DNA of 8,192 nucleotides from Hyphococcus sp. (GCA_021604605.1 BQJH01000127.1:1-8192); one strand, 5' to 3'. Positions 1-5,763 are shown, counted from the stretch's first letter. Translations and numbers: made by a program. Notes: generated from the sequence alone by a model not told the origin.

Positions 1-483
1 GGCAGATGAGATCGAATAATTGACGCCAAGAATTTTAAACGGCACGGCAAGCGTTGCAGAATTTGTTGATGACATCGCTTTGGGAACAATTGTCGGCCCA
101 ATTTTTTTTGTGCCGCCTGTGTCGCGTGTCTTATCCGCCGCCTCAACAACCGCTTTGGTTGAAGGCCCCCCCGACCCCATAATGATGCCGGTCATCGGAT
201 GGCTTATGAGATCTTCAGTCAGGCCCGCCTGCTCAATTGCTTCCTGCATGGCGATGTAATTCCAGCCAGCGCCCTCGCCCATAAAGCGGCGGGTGCGACG
301 ATCCAGAACCTTATCAACATCTACAGTCGGACGCGCCCAAACCTGACATCGAAAGCCAAGGTCAGCGAACTGATCTGATCGCGTAATTCCTGATTTGCCT
401 TCACGCAAAGACGCTGTTGTTTCAGCGACATTGCCGCCGATAGACGACACAACACCCATGCCCGTAATAACTACTCGCCGCAT
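1..483 (-). CDS. fabB: 3-oxoacyl-ACP synthase I (FabB), N-terminal part, cut by window edge
   Basis: Beta-ketoacyl-ACP synthase I performs the Claisen condensation of malonyl-ACP with acyl-ACP in cytoplasmic type II fatty acid synthesis. It elongates the cis-3-decenoyl-ACP made by FabA, so it is needed for unsaturated fatty acids. The reverse strand reads 161 codons without a stop from ATG (481-483). The N-terminus MRRVVITGMGVVSSIGGNV is typical of the thiolase-fold condensing enzymes. The FabB-type stretch AMSSTNSATLAVPFKI is followed by GVNYSISSA, which ends exactly one residue before the expected nucleophilic Cys (Cys163 in E. coli), so the catalytic residues lie outside the window. An AAAGG ribosome site sits 9 nt before the ATG. 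The gene starts 37 bp after fabA on the same strand with no terminator between, so the two are probably cotranscribed. FabF is the nearest alternative; the sequence match and the fabA neighbour favour FabB. Confidence 0.96.
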   Translation of the reverse strand, partial: MRRVVITGMGVVSSIGGNVAETTASLREGKSGITRSDQFADLGFRCQVWARPTVDVDKVLDRRTRRFMGEGAGWNYIAMQEAIEQAGLTEDLISHPMTGIIMGSGGPSTKAVVEAADKTRDTGGTKKIGPTIVPKAMSSTNSATLAVPFKILGVNYSISSA

Positions 484-520
484 CAAAATTTACCTTTCAG
501 TCCCCCAGGCTTTTTGGAAA

Positions 521-1051
521 TTAGCTCATGCCGTTTTTCAATTGCTCCGCAGAAAAAAGGCCCACCCGTAAATCTTTCGCTGTGTAGATCACCCGGTCAT
601 CGACCTTCAAAAGACCATCACCAATACCAAGCTTGAGGCTTCGATTGATGACCCGGCGCATATCAATTTCATATCTCACCCGCTTTGCTTCCGGGGTTAC
701 CATGCCGGTAAACTTCACTTCACCGCAGCCCAGCGCGCGCCCCATCCCCGGCAATCCTGACCAGGTGAGGTAAAACCCGATCAATTGCCACAATGCATCG
801 AGGCCAAGACAGCCAGGCATCACGGGGTCACCGGGAAAGTGACAATCGAAAAACCAGAGATCAGGATTGATATCAAGTTCGGCTTCAATCCGGCCTTTGC
901 CATGCTCACCGCCATCATCATTGATTACGCTGACCCGATCGAACATCAGCATTGGCGGGACCGGCAATTGCGCTGTGCCGGCGCCGTTAAATCCACGGTA
1001 CCCGCACTCAAGTAATTCTTCGCGGTTATAACTGTTTTTTTGTTCTGTCAT
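521..1051 (-). CDS. fabA: 3-hydroxydecanoyl-ACP dehydratase/isomerase (FabA)
   Basis: FabA dehydrates 3-hydroxydecanoyl-ACP and isomerises trans-2- to cis-3-decenoyl-ACP, the branch point to unsaturated fatty acids in the cytoplasm. The protein is 176 aa from the ATG at 1049-1051, close to the usual ~172 aa. It has the hot-dog-fold active-site segment FFDCHFPGDPVMPGCLGLDA at residues 67-86, with catalytic His71 and Asp85 (His70/Asp84 in E. coli). The early motif LPVPPMLMFDRV (29-40) is also typical. The frame stays open upstream to 1096, but that would add 15 residues absent from the family and start upstream of a plausible promoter, so I chose the internal Met. A GGA sits 9 nt before this ATG. 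fabB follows after 37 bp, giving a fabA-fabB operon. There is no irr or fabI neighbour on the upstream side; an SH3 protein gene lies there instead. Confidence 0.97.
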   Translation of the reverse strand: MTEQKNSYNREELLECGYRGFNGAGTAQLPVPPMLMFDRVSVINDDGGEHGKGRIEAELDINPDLWFFDCHFPGDPVMPGCLGLDALWQLIGFYLTWSGLPGMGRALGCGEVKFTGMVTPEAKRVRYEIDMRRVINRSLKLGIGDGLLKVDDRVIYTAKDLRVGLFSAEQLKNGMS

Positions 1052-1081
1052 GCTCGCTAATCCACGCCTCCACTGCGCCGT

Positions 1082-1110
1082 TAGGTATAGACGCACGGTC
1101 CAAGGGTCAA
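1082..1110 (-). promoter_or_regulatory. candidate sigma-70 promoter of fabA-fabB
   Basis: Read on the reverse strand, the 86-bp gap upstream of fabA contains TTGACC (1105-1110) as a -35. It is followed by the stretch TATACCTA (1082-1089), which can supply a -10 at a 15-17 nt spacing (ATACCT at 16 nt, TACCTA at 17 nt). Transcription would start near 1075, giving a leader of about 25 nt. The -10 is weak, so this is a candidate only. The alternative is read-through from the SH3 gene upstream, since I see no terminator between them. Confidence 0.4.
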
Positions 1111-1137
1111 TTAGCGCGGGCAGGGTAAGCGTAAAAG

Positions 1138-1707
1138 CTAATCAGAAGGAGAAAGTTTTCCCCATAAACCAGAGGGTTGGACCCATCCTCGCACGCCATC
1201 AACAGACACCTTTACCCACCCGGATTTGTGTTTTTCGACTTTAGCGATCAGGCCTTTGCCTAATCGTGCTTTTTGCGGCGCCGCATAAGTTGGCCGGACA
1301 CGCAGCACCAGTCCCTCGGTCTGAACCAACGCGGTTTCAACGCCTGACAGTTTGGACTTATGCACCCAGCACTCATCCCCATCAAAATCACGCACTTTGC
1401 GCCAGTGATCCTGCGTTTCTGCAACAACGATCACTGGAAGGCCTTGCCGCATAAAGGTGATACGCACGGGATGATCAAAACTTGGCCCCTGACGGCAATT
1501 CGTGCGCGAGGCCTTTAAAGACACAAATCGAGGAACTGGATAGCCGGAAGGCGTATCCAGCCTTACTTTGCCTGAAGCAAAGCTCTCGGCGCCCTCTTGC
1601 CCCACCGGTTGCGTTGCCGGGCCGGGCTCGGCCATAGTAGCGGCGGCCACAGTAATGACGGCGCTGCCGCAAACAATCGCGGCCAAAAACATTACGCGTT
1701 TTTTCAT
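1138..1707 (-). CDS. exported bacterial SH3 repeat protein (SH3_4 type)
   Basis: This is a 189-aa protein with a Sec signal peptide: positively charged MKKR, hydrophobic residues 5-24, and likely cleavage after Met25-Ala26. A linker rich in Pro, Gly and Gln follows. Two bacterial SH3-like units come next, the first around residues 61-121 and the second around 122-185. Family marks are PRFVSLKASRTNCRQGPS (59-76), which contains the N-x-R-x-GP signature, W-R-K-V-R-D-x-D-G, and the C-terminal GWVQPSGLWG. Such periplasmic SH3 proteins are usually thought to bind peptidoglycan or other envelope partners; the ligand here is unknown. One oddity is Cys in place of the usual Gly in the first G-W-V motif (ECWVH), which with Cys71 gives two cysteines in unit 1 that could form a disulfide. 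The frame also allows a GTG one codon earlier (1708-1710). The upstream ribosome site is weak either way. The gene is divergent from the hydroxyacid dehydrogenase. Confidence 0.85.
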   Translation of the reverse strand: MKKRVMFLAAIVCGSAVITVAAATMAEPGPATQPVGQEGAESFASGKVRLDTPSGYPVPRFVSLKASRTNCRQGPSFDHPVRITFMRQGLPVIVVAETQDHWRKVRDFDGDECWVHKSKLSGVETALVQTEGLVLRVRPTYAAPQKARLGKGLIAKVEKHKSGWVKVSVDGVRGWVQPSGLWGKLSPSD

Positions 1708-1763
1708 CACGGCTTTAAAGACTTCAACTAAGATGAATAAACCATTAACAAAGCGCCAAGGCG

Positions 1764-1779
1764 TTAATTCGAGGTTAAC
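1764..1779. promoter_or_regulatory. CtrA-type binding site (TTAA-N7-TTAAC) in divergent promoter gap
   Basis: The plus strand reads TTAA (1764-1767), seven bases, then TTAAC (1775-1779). This is an exact match to the full consensus TTAA-N7-TTAAC bound by the alphaproteobacterial cell-cycle response regulator CtrA. It lies in the AT-rich 117-bp gap between the SH3 gene (start 1707) and the dehydrogenase gene (start 1825), 57 bp from the former and 46 bp from the latter, so it could serve either promoter. A third TTAA lies at 1745-1748. The match is direct; binding is inferred. Confidence 0.5.
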
Positions 1780-1824
1780 CAGCTTGAAGAAATTCGTAAA
1801 AATATTGGCGTTGGAGATCGTCCG

Positions 1825-2829
1825 ATGAGTGCGGCGGCTTTAAAAGTAGCAGTCACACGCAAGCTGCCTCAGCAAGTTGAGCAACGCCTTGCGGATTTGT
1901 TCGACACGCAGTTACACACCAGCCTCGCGCCATTGTCTCCTTCTGCGTTGACTAAGCTAGCGCAAAATACCGACGTGCTGGCGGCAACGCTCGGCGATCA
2001 ACTCGACGCCGCTTTTTTTGACACTGCTGGGGACCAGTTGAAGCTGATTGCAAATTTTGGCGCCGGTGTGGACCATATCGATATCGCCGCCGCAAACGCT
2101 CGCGGCATCACCGTGACGAATACGCCTTCCGTGCTCGCAGAAGACGCCGCCGATATGGCGATGGCGCTGATACTTGCTGTACCGCGACGCCTGGTAGAAG
2201 GGGTGCGCGCGCTAGAGGACGGTAATTTTCACGGCTGGTCGCCAACCTGGATGTTGGGTCGGAGGGTGCGCGGTAAGAAGCTGGGCATCATCGGTCTTGG
2301 CCGGGTCGGCGAGGCTATTGCGAGACGTGCAAAAGCATTTGGCCTTTCAATCCACTATCATAACCGCAAACCGATTAACCCCCATATCGAGGAAGAGCTG
2401 CAAGCCAATTACTGGGACAGCCTCGATCAGATGTTGGCCCATGTGGACATTGTCTCGATCAACTGTCCGCACACGCCAGCGACATTTCATCTTCTGTCCC
2501 AGAGACGCCTGGAGCTGTTGCAGCCGCATGCATATGTCGTGAATATCTCGCGGGGTGAAATTGTCGACGAGGCCGCATTGGCCGACCTGATAGAAGCGGG
2601 TCGCATCGCTGGCGCTGGGCTGGACGTCTATGAGCGCGAGACCCCAAATGAAAAACTCGTGAATGCCGCAAATGTTGTTCTGCTGCCGCATATGGCATCC
2701 GCCACGGTGGAGAGTCGTATCGAAATGGGCGAACGGGTCATCATCAACATAAAGATGTTTGCTGACGGACATAAGCCGCCGGATCGGGTGATACTTGGTC
2801 TGGATCGCAACCGCGCACCGAATGCGTAA
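1825..2829 (+). CDS. D-2-hydroxyacid dehydrogenase, glyoxylate/hydroxypyruvate reductase (D-glycerate dehydrogenase) type
   Basis: This cytoplasmic enzyme of the D-isomer-specific 2-hydroxyacid dehydrogenase family probably reduces glyoxylate to glycolate and hydroxypyruvate to D-glycerate. The length of 334 aa is normal. The N-terminal half of the substrate domain ends in NFGAGVDHIDIAAANARGI (77-95). The Rossmann motif G-x-G-x-x-G lies in GIIGLGRVGEAIARR (154-168). The catalytic triad is Arg243 (NISRGEIVDEAAL), Glu272 (DVYERETP) and His289 (LLPHMASAT), with spacings close to those of Hyphomicrobium glycerate dehydrogenase. After the second Rossmann strand comes HNRK (179-182); basic residues here, in place of an Asp, suggest NADP(H) rather than NAD(H). 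The start is supported by GGAG at 1813-1816, 8 nt upstream. The next gene begins 112 bp downstream, so it is probably monocistronic. Formate, phosphoglycerate or lactate dehydrogenase are less likely by motif. The exact substrate is inference. Confidence 0.86.
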   Translation: MSAAALKVAVTRKLPQQVEQRLADLFDTQLHTSLAPLSPSALTKLAQNTDVLAATLGDQLDAAFFDTAGDQLKLIANFGAGVDHIDIAAANARGITVTNTPSVLAEDAADMAMALILAVPRRLVEGVRALEDGNFHGWSPTWMLGRRVRGKKLGIIGLGRVGEAIARRAKAFGLSIHYHNRKPINPHIEEELQANYWDSLDQMLAHVDIVSINCPHTPATFHLLSQRRLELLQPHAYVVNISRGEIVDEAALADLIEAGRIAGAGLDVYERETPNEKLVNAANVVLLPHMASATVESRIEMGERVIINIKMFADGHKPPDRVILGLDRNRAPNA

Positions 2830-2832
2830 ATT

Positions 2833-2858
2833 CCAGCCTGACTAAAGCTATAGGCTGG
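2833..2858 (+). terminator. short inverted repeat after the dehydrogenase gene, possible weak terminator
   Basis: CCAGCCT (2833-2839) pairs perfectly with AGGCTGG (2852-2858) around a 12-nt loop, starting 4 nt after the stop codon at 2827-2829. There is no T-run after the stem, so if it acts as a terminator it is weak or factor-assisted. It may instead just protect the 3' end. Confidence 0.3.
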
Positions 2859-2941
2859 CCCTGCGGAAAGACAGTTCGCAAGATCTATGTTCGCTATTAG
2901 CAATCACCGATCAAATCCTGACCCAGCCAAAGGATAAATCC

Positions 2942-3559
2942 ATGGGATTTTACGCGACCCATATCGAGCCCAAACTTGTCTCATGCATCTGCGGCCTGCC
3001 GAATATTTCTGCTGAACGGGAGAAAATTGTCCCGGAAGCATCCGGCCGGGTCTTGGAGATCGGTTTTGGGTCAGGGCACAATGCGCCATACTATAACGCC
3101 AGCCGCATTACGCATTTATACGCGTTAGAGCCCAGCCAGAGCTGGCGGCGCCTTGGTGAGAAACGCCTCAGTGAACTGACGTTTCCAGTCGAATGGCTGG
3201 ACCTGCCTGGCGAGCAAATCCCGCTTGAGGATGAAAGCGTCGATACTGTGCTTGTGACATTTTCTTTGTGCACAATTCCGGGCGTGGAAGAAGCATTGGC
3301 GGGCATGCGGCGGGTTCTGAAGCCTGATGGCAAATTTGTTTTTCTGGAGCATGGCGCCGCGCCCGACGTCAATGTCGCCACATGGCAAAACCGCCTTAAC
3401 GGCTTGTGGGGAGCGATGGCGGGCGGCTGCCATCTCAACCGAAATACGGAAGAAATGGTTAATCAGGCGGGCTTCACGATCGACAAGCTTGAGAGCAAAT
3501 ATGCCGATTGGATGCCAAAAATCGCCGGATATGTGACCGCGGGCGTGGCCTCTCGGTAA
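2942..3559 (+). CDS. class I SAM-dependent methyltransferase, METTL7-like
   Basis: This 205-aa protein has a seven-beta-strand methyltransferase fold. Motif I is VLEIGFGSGHN (37-47). An acidic residue ends strand 2 (Glu63 in LYALEPS) and should bind the ribose of S-adenosylmethionine. The strand-4 motif is VDTVLVTFSLCTIPG (100-114). Post-strand features are RVLKPDGKFVFLEHG (124-138) and a C-terminal block WQNRLN...GGCHLNRNT (148-169). The EH motif plus W-x-x-x-L-N...GGCxLxR is the pattern of the METTL7 family, whose animal members are membrane-associated thiol methyltransferases, and of uncharacterised bacterial relatives often annotated as phosphatidylethanolamine methyltransferase or UbiE-like. 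No membrane segment is evident here. The substrate cannot be read from sequence. The start has AGGA (2931-2934) 7 nt upstream. It follows the dehydrogenase by 112 bp, with a possible hairpin between, so it may have its own promoter. Confidence 0.86.
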   Translation: MGFYATHIEPKLVSCICGLPNISAEREKIVPEASGRVLEIGFGSGHNAPYYNASRITHLYALEPSQSWRRLGEKRLSELTFPVEWLDLPGEQIPLEDESVDTVLVTFSLCTIPGVEEALAGMRRVLKPDGKFVFLEHGAAPDVNVATWQNRLNGLWGAMAGGCHLNRNTEEMVNQAGFTIDKLESKYADWMPKIAGYVTAGVASR

Positions 3560-3597
3560 CACCCGCGCACGACCACGTGAACAAAAGAAAATTTTAG

Positions 3598-3628
3598 TTG
3601 AATCGCAATTATCTCATCGTCTTCTATA
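3598..3628 (+). promoter_or_regulatory. weak candidate promoter with GANTC site, upstream of the DUF2141 gene
   Basis: TTGAAT (3598-3603) is a candidate -35, followed by TTCTATAT (3622-3629), which gives -10 options only at a long 18-19 nt spacing. A GAATC site (3600-3604, CcrM type) overlaps the -35. Transcription would start about 55 nt before the GTG. The leader then contains GGAAC (3637-3641) and GTTCC (3652-3656), a 5-bp inverted repeat, and two copies of GTCAGGA (3633-3639 and 3675-3681), the second serving as the ribosome site. The spacing makes the promoter call weak. Confidence 0.28.
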
Positions 3629-3688
3629 TGATGTCAGGAACGAAAATTGCTGTTCCGCAACATATAGTCAGAGTGTCAGGATTTCGTC

Positions 3689-4183
3689 GTGCGTGGGTTG
3701 TTTAAGTTTGGGGCATCAGCCGGGGTAGCCGGAATAACTGCATTAAGCGCCGTCATGAATACGGCGGTCGCAGACCCATCTGGCGCAATTAATTTATTCT
3801 CACTCCATGCGGACAACCCGGCCTCTATCGCGGCGGTTGTGACGACCTTTGCCGTTGAGCCCGGAAAAGCTGTCCGCCTGACAATCTATGACAGCAAAGA
3901 AACCTTTCTCGAAACTGCCAGCGCCAAGATTGAGGCCACGATCAACGAAGACGGCATAGCCGTTGCGTCGCTCGACAGTTTGGCGCCTGGCGACTACGCA
4001 ATTGCCGCTTACCTTGATGAAAATGGCGATGGCAAACTAAACCGAGGTAAACTGCTCGGCATCCCGAAGGAGCCTTTGGCTTTTTCAAATGGCGTCAAAA
4101 TAAAGCTGTCAAAACCGCGCTATGAAGACGCGAAAGTTCGTGTGGAACCCGGCAGCATTGTGATGATTACGCTGGACGATTAA
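3689..4183 (+). CDS. exported DUF2141 domain protein
   Basis: This 164-aa protein starts at GTG with AGG (3678-3680) 8 nt before it; no ATG in the frame would keep the signal peptide whole. Residues 1-28 form a Sec signal peptide ending AVA-DP (cleavage after Ala28). The mature part matches DUF2141: VRLTIYDSKETFLET (62-76), then LAPGDYAIAAYLDENGDGKL (98-117), then GIPKEPLAFSNG (124-135) and a C-terminal strand ending IVMITLDD. The segment D110-x-N112-x-D114-x-K116 resembles an EF-hand-like calcium loop, a common feature of the family. The function of DUF2141 proteins is unknown; they are small periplasmic beta-sandwich-like proteins, so the function here is unknown too. The gene ends 2 bp from the end of the convergent moeB-like gene, with no terminator in between. 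Confidence 0.85.
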   Translation: MRGLFKFGASAGVAGITALSAVMNTAVADPSGAINLFSLHADNPASIAAVVTTFAVEPGKAVRLTIYDSKETFLETASAKIEATINEDGIAVASLDSLAPGDYAIAAYLDENGDGKLNRGKLLGIPKEPLAFSNGVKIKLSKPRYEDAKVRVEPGSIVMITLDD

Positions 4184-4185
4184 TG

Positions 4186-4941
4186 CTACTGTCCGCAGTC
4201 TGAGCACTTCTTATCGGCGGGTAATTTCACGGTTTTAAATTCCGCACGCAGCCCATCATAAATCATGAGCCTCCCCGCCAGACTGTCGCCAATCCCTAAG
4301 AGCTCCTTCAAGACCTCCATCGCGGCAAGCGAGCCCATGACGCCAGTGACAGCGCCCAGCACTCCTTCTTCAGCGCAGTTCACTTGCGCATCACGCGGCG
4401 GCTCTTCGGGCACGAGGCAACGATAACACGGCAGAACACCCGGGTTTTCATACGGCTTAAAGGTCGACAATTGCCCATCAAAACGACCAACAGCGGCGGA
4501 AACAAGCGGTTTTTTGAGCGCTATACAGGCATTACTCAAGACATATCGCGTTTCAAAACTATCAACGCCTTCAACGACAAGGTCATACCCGGCGATAATG
4601 TCAGCGGCATTTCCGCCCGTCAGGCGAAGCTCATGTTCAACCAACACCACATCAGGATTTAAGCGCGCCGTAAACTTTTTTGCGCTGGCTGTTTTTGTAG
4701 CGCCAACATCATCCGTTCCATGAATAATTTGACGTTGGAGATTGGAAAGAGCGACCCTGTCATCATCGGCAACACCGATCACGCCGACGCCTGCGCCAGC
4801 CAGATAAGCAATAACAGGACTGCCAAGCCCACCGGCGCCAACCACCAGCACTTTCGAGGACAGCAGTTTCTGCTGCCCCTGGCCGCCAACTTCTCGCAAC
4901 AGAATATGGCGCGCGTAACGTTCGGTTTGGGTTTTATCCAT
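4186..4941 (-). CDS. moeB: MoeB/ThiF-type sulfur-carrier adenylyltransferase (HesA/MoeB/ThiF family)
   Basis: This is a cytoplasmic E1-like enzyme that adenylates the C-terminal Gly-Gly of a small sulfur carrier (MoaD for molybdopterin, or ThiS for thiamine). The 251 aa match MoeB length, with no rhodanese extension. Family marks are RYARHILLREVGGQGQQKL (8-26), the nucleotide loop GAGGLG (35-40), and DDDRVALSNLQRQ (59-71) with the catalytic Arg70. Lys83, Asp127 in GVDSFETR, and the zinc pairs C172-x-x-C175 and C246-x-x-C249 are all present. Cys189 (NCAEEGVLG) corresponds to the conserved Cys that ThiF uses for sulfur transfer. No moaD or thiS is in view, so MoeB versus ThiF is not settled by context; overall similarity favours MoeB. 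It starts 38 bp after dut on the same strand, so a dut-moeB operon is likely. There is no clear ribosome site before the ATG. An inverted repeat occupies that position. Confidence 0.85.
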   Translation of the reverse strand: MDKTQTERYARHILLREVGGQGQQKLLSSKVLVVGAGGLGSPVIAYLAGAGVGVIGVADDDRVALSNLQRQIIHGTDDVGATKTASAKKFTARLNPDVVLVEHELRLTGGNAADIIAGYDLVVEGVDSFETRYVLSNACIALKKPLVSAAVGRFDGQLSTFKPYENPGVLPCYRCLVPEEPPRDAQVNCAEEGVLGAVTGVMGSLAAMEVLKELLGIGDSLAGRLMIYDGLRAEFKTVKLPADKKCSDCGQ

Positions 4942-4946
4942 GCTTT

Positions 4947-4971
4947 ATATGTGGCTCAAGACACCACATAT
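4947..4971 (-). promoter_or_regulatory. perfect 8-bp inverted repeat between dut and moeB, covering the moeB ribosome-binding position
   Basis: ATATGTGG (4947-4954) is the exact reverse complement of CCACATAT (4964-4971), with a 9-nt spacer. In the dut-moeB mRNA the stem ends 5 nt before the moeB AUG (4939-4941), so the 3' arm covers the region where a ribosome site would lie. No Shine-Dalgarno sequence lies outside the stem, and the loop contains UUGAG. It could be an RNA hairpin that controls moeB translation or mRNA processing, or a DNA operator. There is no T-run, so it is not a standard terminator. Confidence 0.5.
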
Positions 4972-4979
4972 TTCAATCG

Positions 4980-5483
4980 CTAAACCCCGGTAGAGCCAAA
5001 GCCCCCGGCGCCGCGTTCGGTCTCATCCAGCTCTGCAACTTCTTCAAACTGCGCCTGCCAGACCGGGGCAATGACCATCTGACCGATCCTGTCACCCCTG
5101 TTAATGACAAAATCGTCCGCCCCGTGATTAATCAAAATCACTTTCAGCTCGCCGCGGTAATCAGCATCAATCGTGCCAGGAGAGTTAACGCAGGAAATCC
5201 CATGCTTGGCGGCAAGGCCTGATCGCGGGCGCATCTGCGCTTCCCAGCCCGGTGGCAGCGCAATCGAAATGCCCGTTGGGACCATAAATCGCTCACCCGG
5301 CGCCAATGTCAGCGGCTCATCAATTGCAGCCCGCACATCACAGCCCGCCGCGAGCGCTGTTTCATAACTCGGCAGGTCCAACCCTTCGCCATGGGGCAAC
5401 CGCTTGATCTGCACCACAGGCGCGGCGCCATGGCTTTCAGTCTGGTCAATTTTCATTGAAGTAGCTAACAGGGGCGCTGACAT
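4980..5483 (-). CDS. dut: dUTP diphosphatase (dUTPase)
   Basis: Dut hydrolyses dUTP to dUMP and pyrophosphate in the cytoplasm, keeping uracil out of DNA and supplying dUMP for thymidylate synthesis. All five trimeric dUTPase motifs are present in order. Motif 1 is AGCDVRAA (46-53). Motif 2 is RPRSGLA (85-91). Motif 3 is GTIDADYRGE (103-112) with catalytic Asp106. Motif 4 is RGDRIGQMVI (129-138). Motif 5 is RGAGGFGSTG (157-166), the mobile C-terminal arm. The 167 aa are slightly longer than E. coli Dut because of about 15 extra N-terminal residues. The start at 5481-5483 is supported by AAGGA about 6-7 nt upstream; the internal Met10 lacks such a site. It is the first gene of a probable dut-moeB unit. 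The upstream gap holds a GATTC (CcrM-type) site and a 7-bp inverted repeat. Confidence 0.97.
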   Translation of the reverse strand: MSAPLLATSMKIDQTESHGAAPVVQIKRLPHGEGLDLPSYETALAAGCDVRAAIDEPLTLAPGERFMVPTGISIALPPGWEAQMRPRSGLAAKHGISCVNSPGTIDADYRGELKVILINHGADDFVINRGDRIGQMVIAPVWQAQFEEVAELDETERGAGGFGSTGV

Positions 5484-5503
5484 GGGGTTTCCTTAAAAAC
5501 TAT

Positions 5504-5536
5504 GAGATGCACTATCTATCGATTCCAGCGCATCTC
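5504..5536 (-). promoter_or_regulatory. 7-bp inverted repeat with GANTC site upstream of dut (candidate promoter/operator)
   Basis: GAGATGC (5504-5510) and GCATCTC (5530-5536) are exact reverse complements separated by 19 bp. On the dut strand TGGAAT is followed, after exactly 17 nt, by CATAGT, giving a modest -35/-10 pair (3 of 6 and 4 of 6 matches). It would start transcription only about 15 nt before the dut ATG. A GANTC site (5521-5525) overlaps this -35. The inverted repeat arms flank the -35, so it could be an operator. It does not match the alphaproteobacterial LexA box GAAC-N7-GTTC. Confidence 0.3.
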
Positions 5537-5706
5537 CCAGCATGCTATGCCCTTTAATCTTTCCCCATGTTTTCCAGTATTATTCCCCCATCAATGACGC
5601 CCGGATTGACACTCTTTCAGGATGAGTTTTCCAATACGCTGAAAACAATCCCCACTGAGCCGATTGATGGCCCCTGAGTTCGTAATTAATCACTGACCTC
5701 CGCCGC

Positions 5707-5739
5707 TTGTCACACCCATATAGCTTTCCCGACTATAAT
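5707..5739 (+). promoter_or_regulatory. candidate promoter of the phoX-like gene (perfect TATAAT -10)
   Basis: TATAAT at 5734-5739 is a perfect -10 hexamer. The best -35 nearby is TTGTCA (5707-5712), but its 21-nt spacing is too long, so the -35 is uncertain. Transcription starting about 7 nt downstream (near 5746) would give a leader of about 28 nt containing the ribosome site at 5759-5763 before the ATG at 5774. This also argues that the upstream in-frame ATG at 5738, which overlaps the -10, is not used. Confidence 0.42.
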
Positions 5740-5755
5740 GCTCATGAGTTTGGCC

Positions 5756-5763
5756 AAAAAGGA
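5756..5763 (+). promoter_or_regulatory. ribosome-binding site that sets the start of the phoX-like gene
   Basis: AAAAAGGA ends 10 nt before the ATG at 5774-5776. The two earlier in-frame ATGs (5738 and 5744) have no purine-rich site upstream. Starting at 5774 places the twin arginines at residues 6-7, normal for a Tat signal. Confidence 0.65.

Noticed and set aside
102..110. Run of T (A on the coding strand) in fabB, possible frameshift or slippage site
   Set aside because: The frame continues correctly on both sides with conserved FabB residues (Thr-Lys-Lys-Ile-Gly), so there is no sign of a frameshift.
20..259. Plus-strand open frame opposite fabB
   Set aside because: The reverse strand reads an unambiguous FabB. 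The plus-strand frame has no ribosome site and no recognisable domain.
1052..1096. Longer FabA with 15 extra N-terminal residues
   Set aside because: The extension has no family counterpart, overlaps the candidate promoter -10 region, and the internal ATG has a better placed ribosome site.
2347..2772. 141-residue minus-strand open frame inside the dehydrogenase gene
   Set aside because: It is antisense to clear catalytic motifs of the dehydrogenase and looks like no known domain, so it is a frame shadow.
3125..3562. 145-residue minus-strand open frame opposite the methyltransferase
   Set aside because: It lies wholly over a gene with clear S-adenosylmethionine motifs, and its own translation has no family features.
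5606..5611. Perfect TTGACA as -35 of the phoX-like gene
   Set aside because: No acceptable -10 lies 16-18 nt downstream and it would leave a leader of about 130 nt. The TATAAT at 5734-5739 is better placed.
5569..5636. Two near copies of GTTTTCCA[G/A]TA, 57 bp apart
   Set aside because: Only 11 bp with one mismatch, T-rich, and without a third copy. Could be chance; kept only in the description of the gap.
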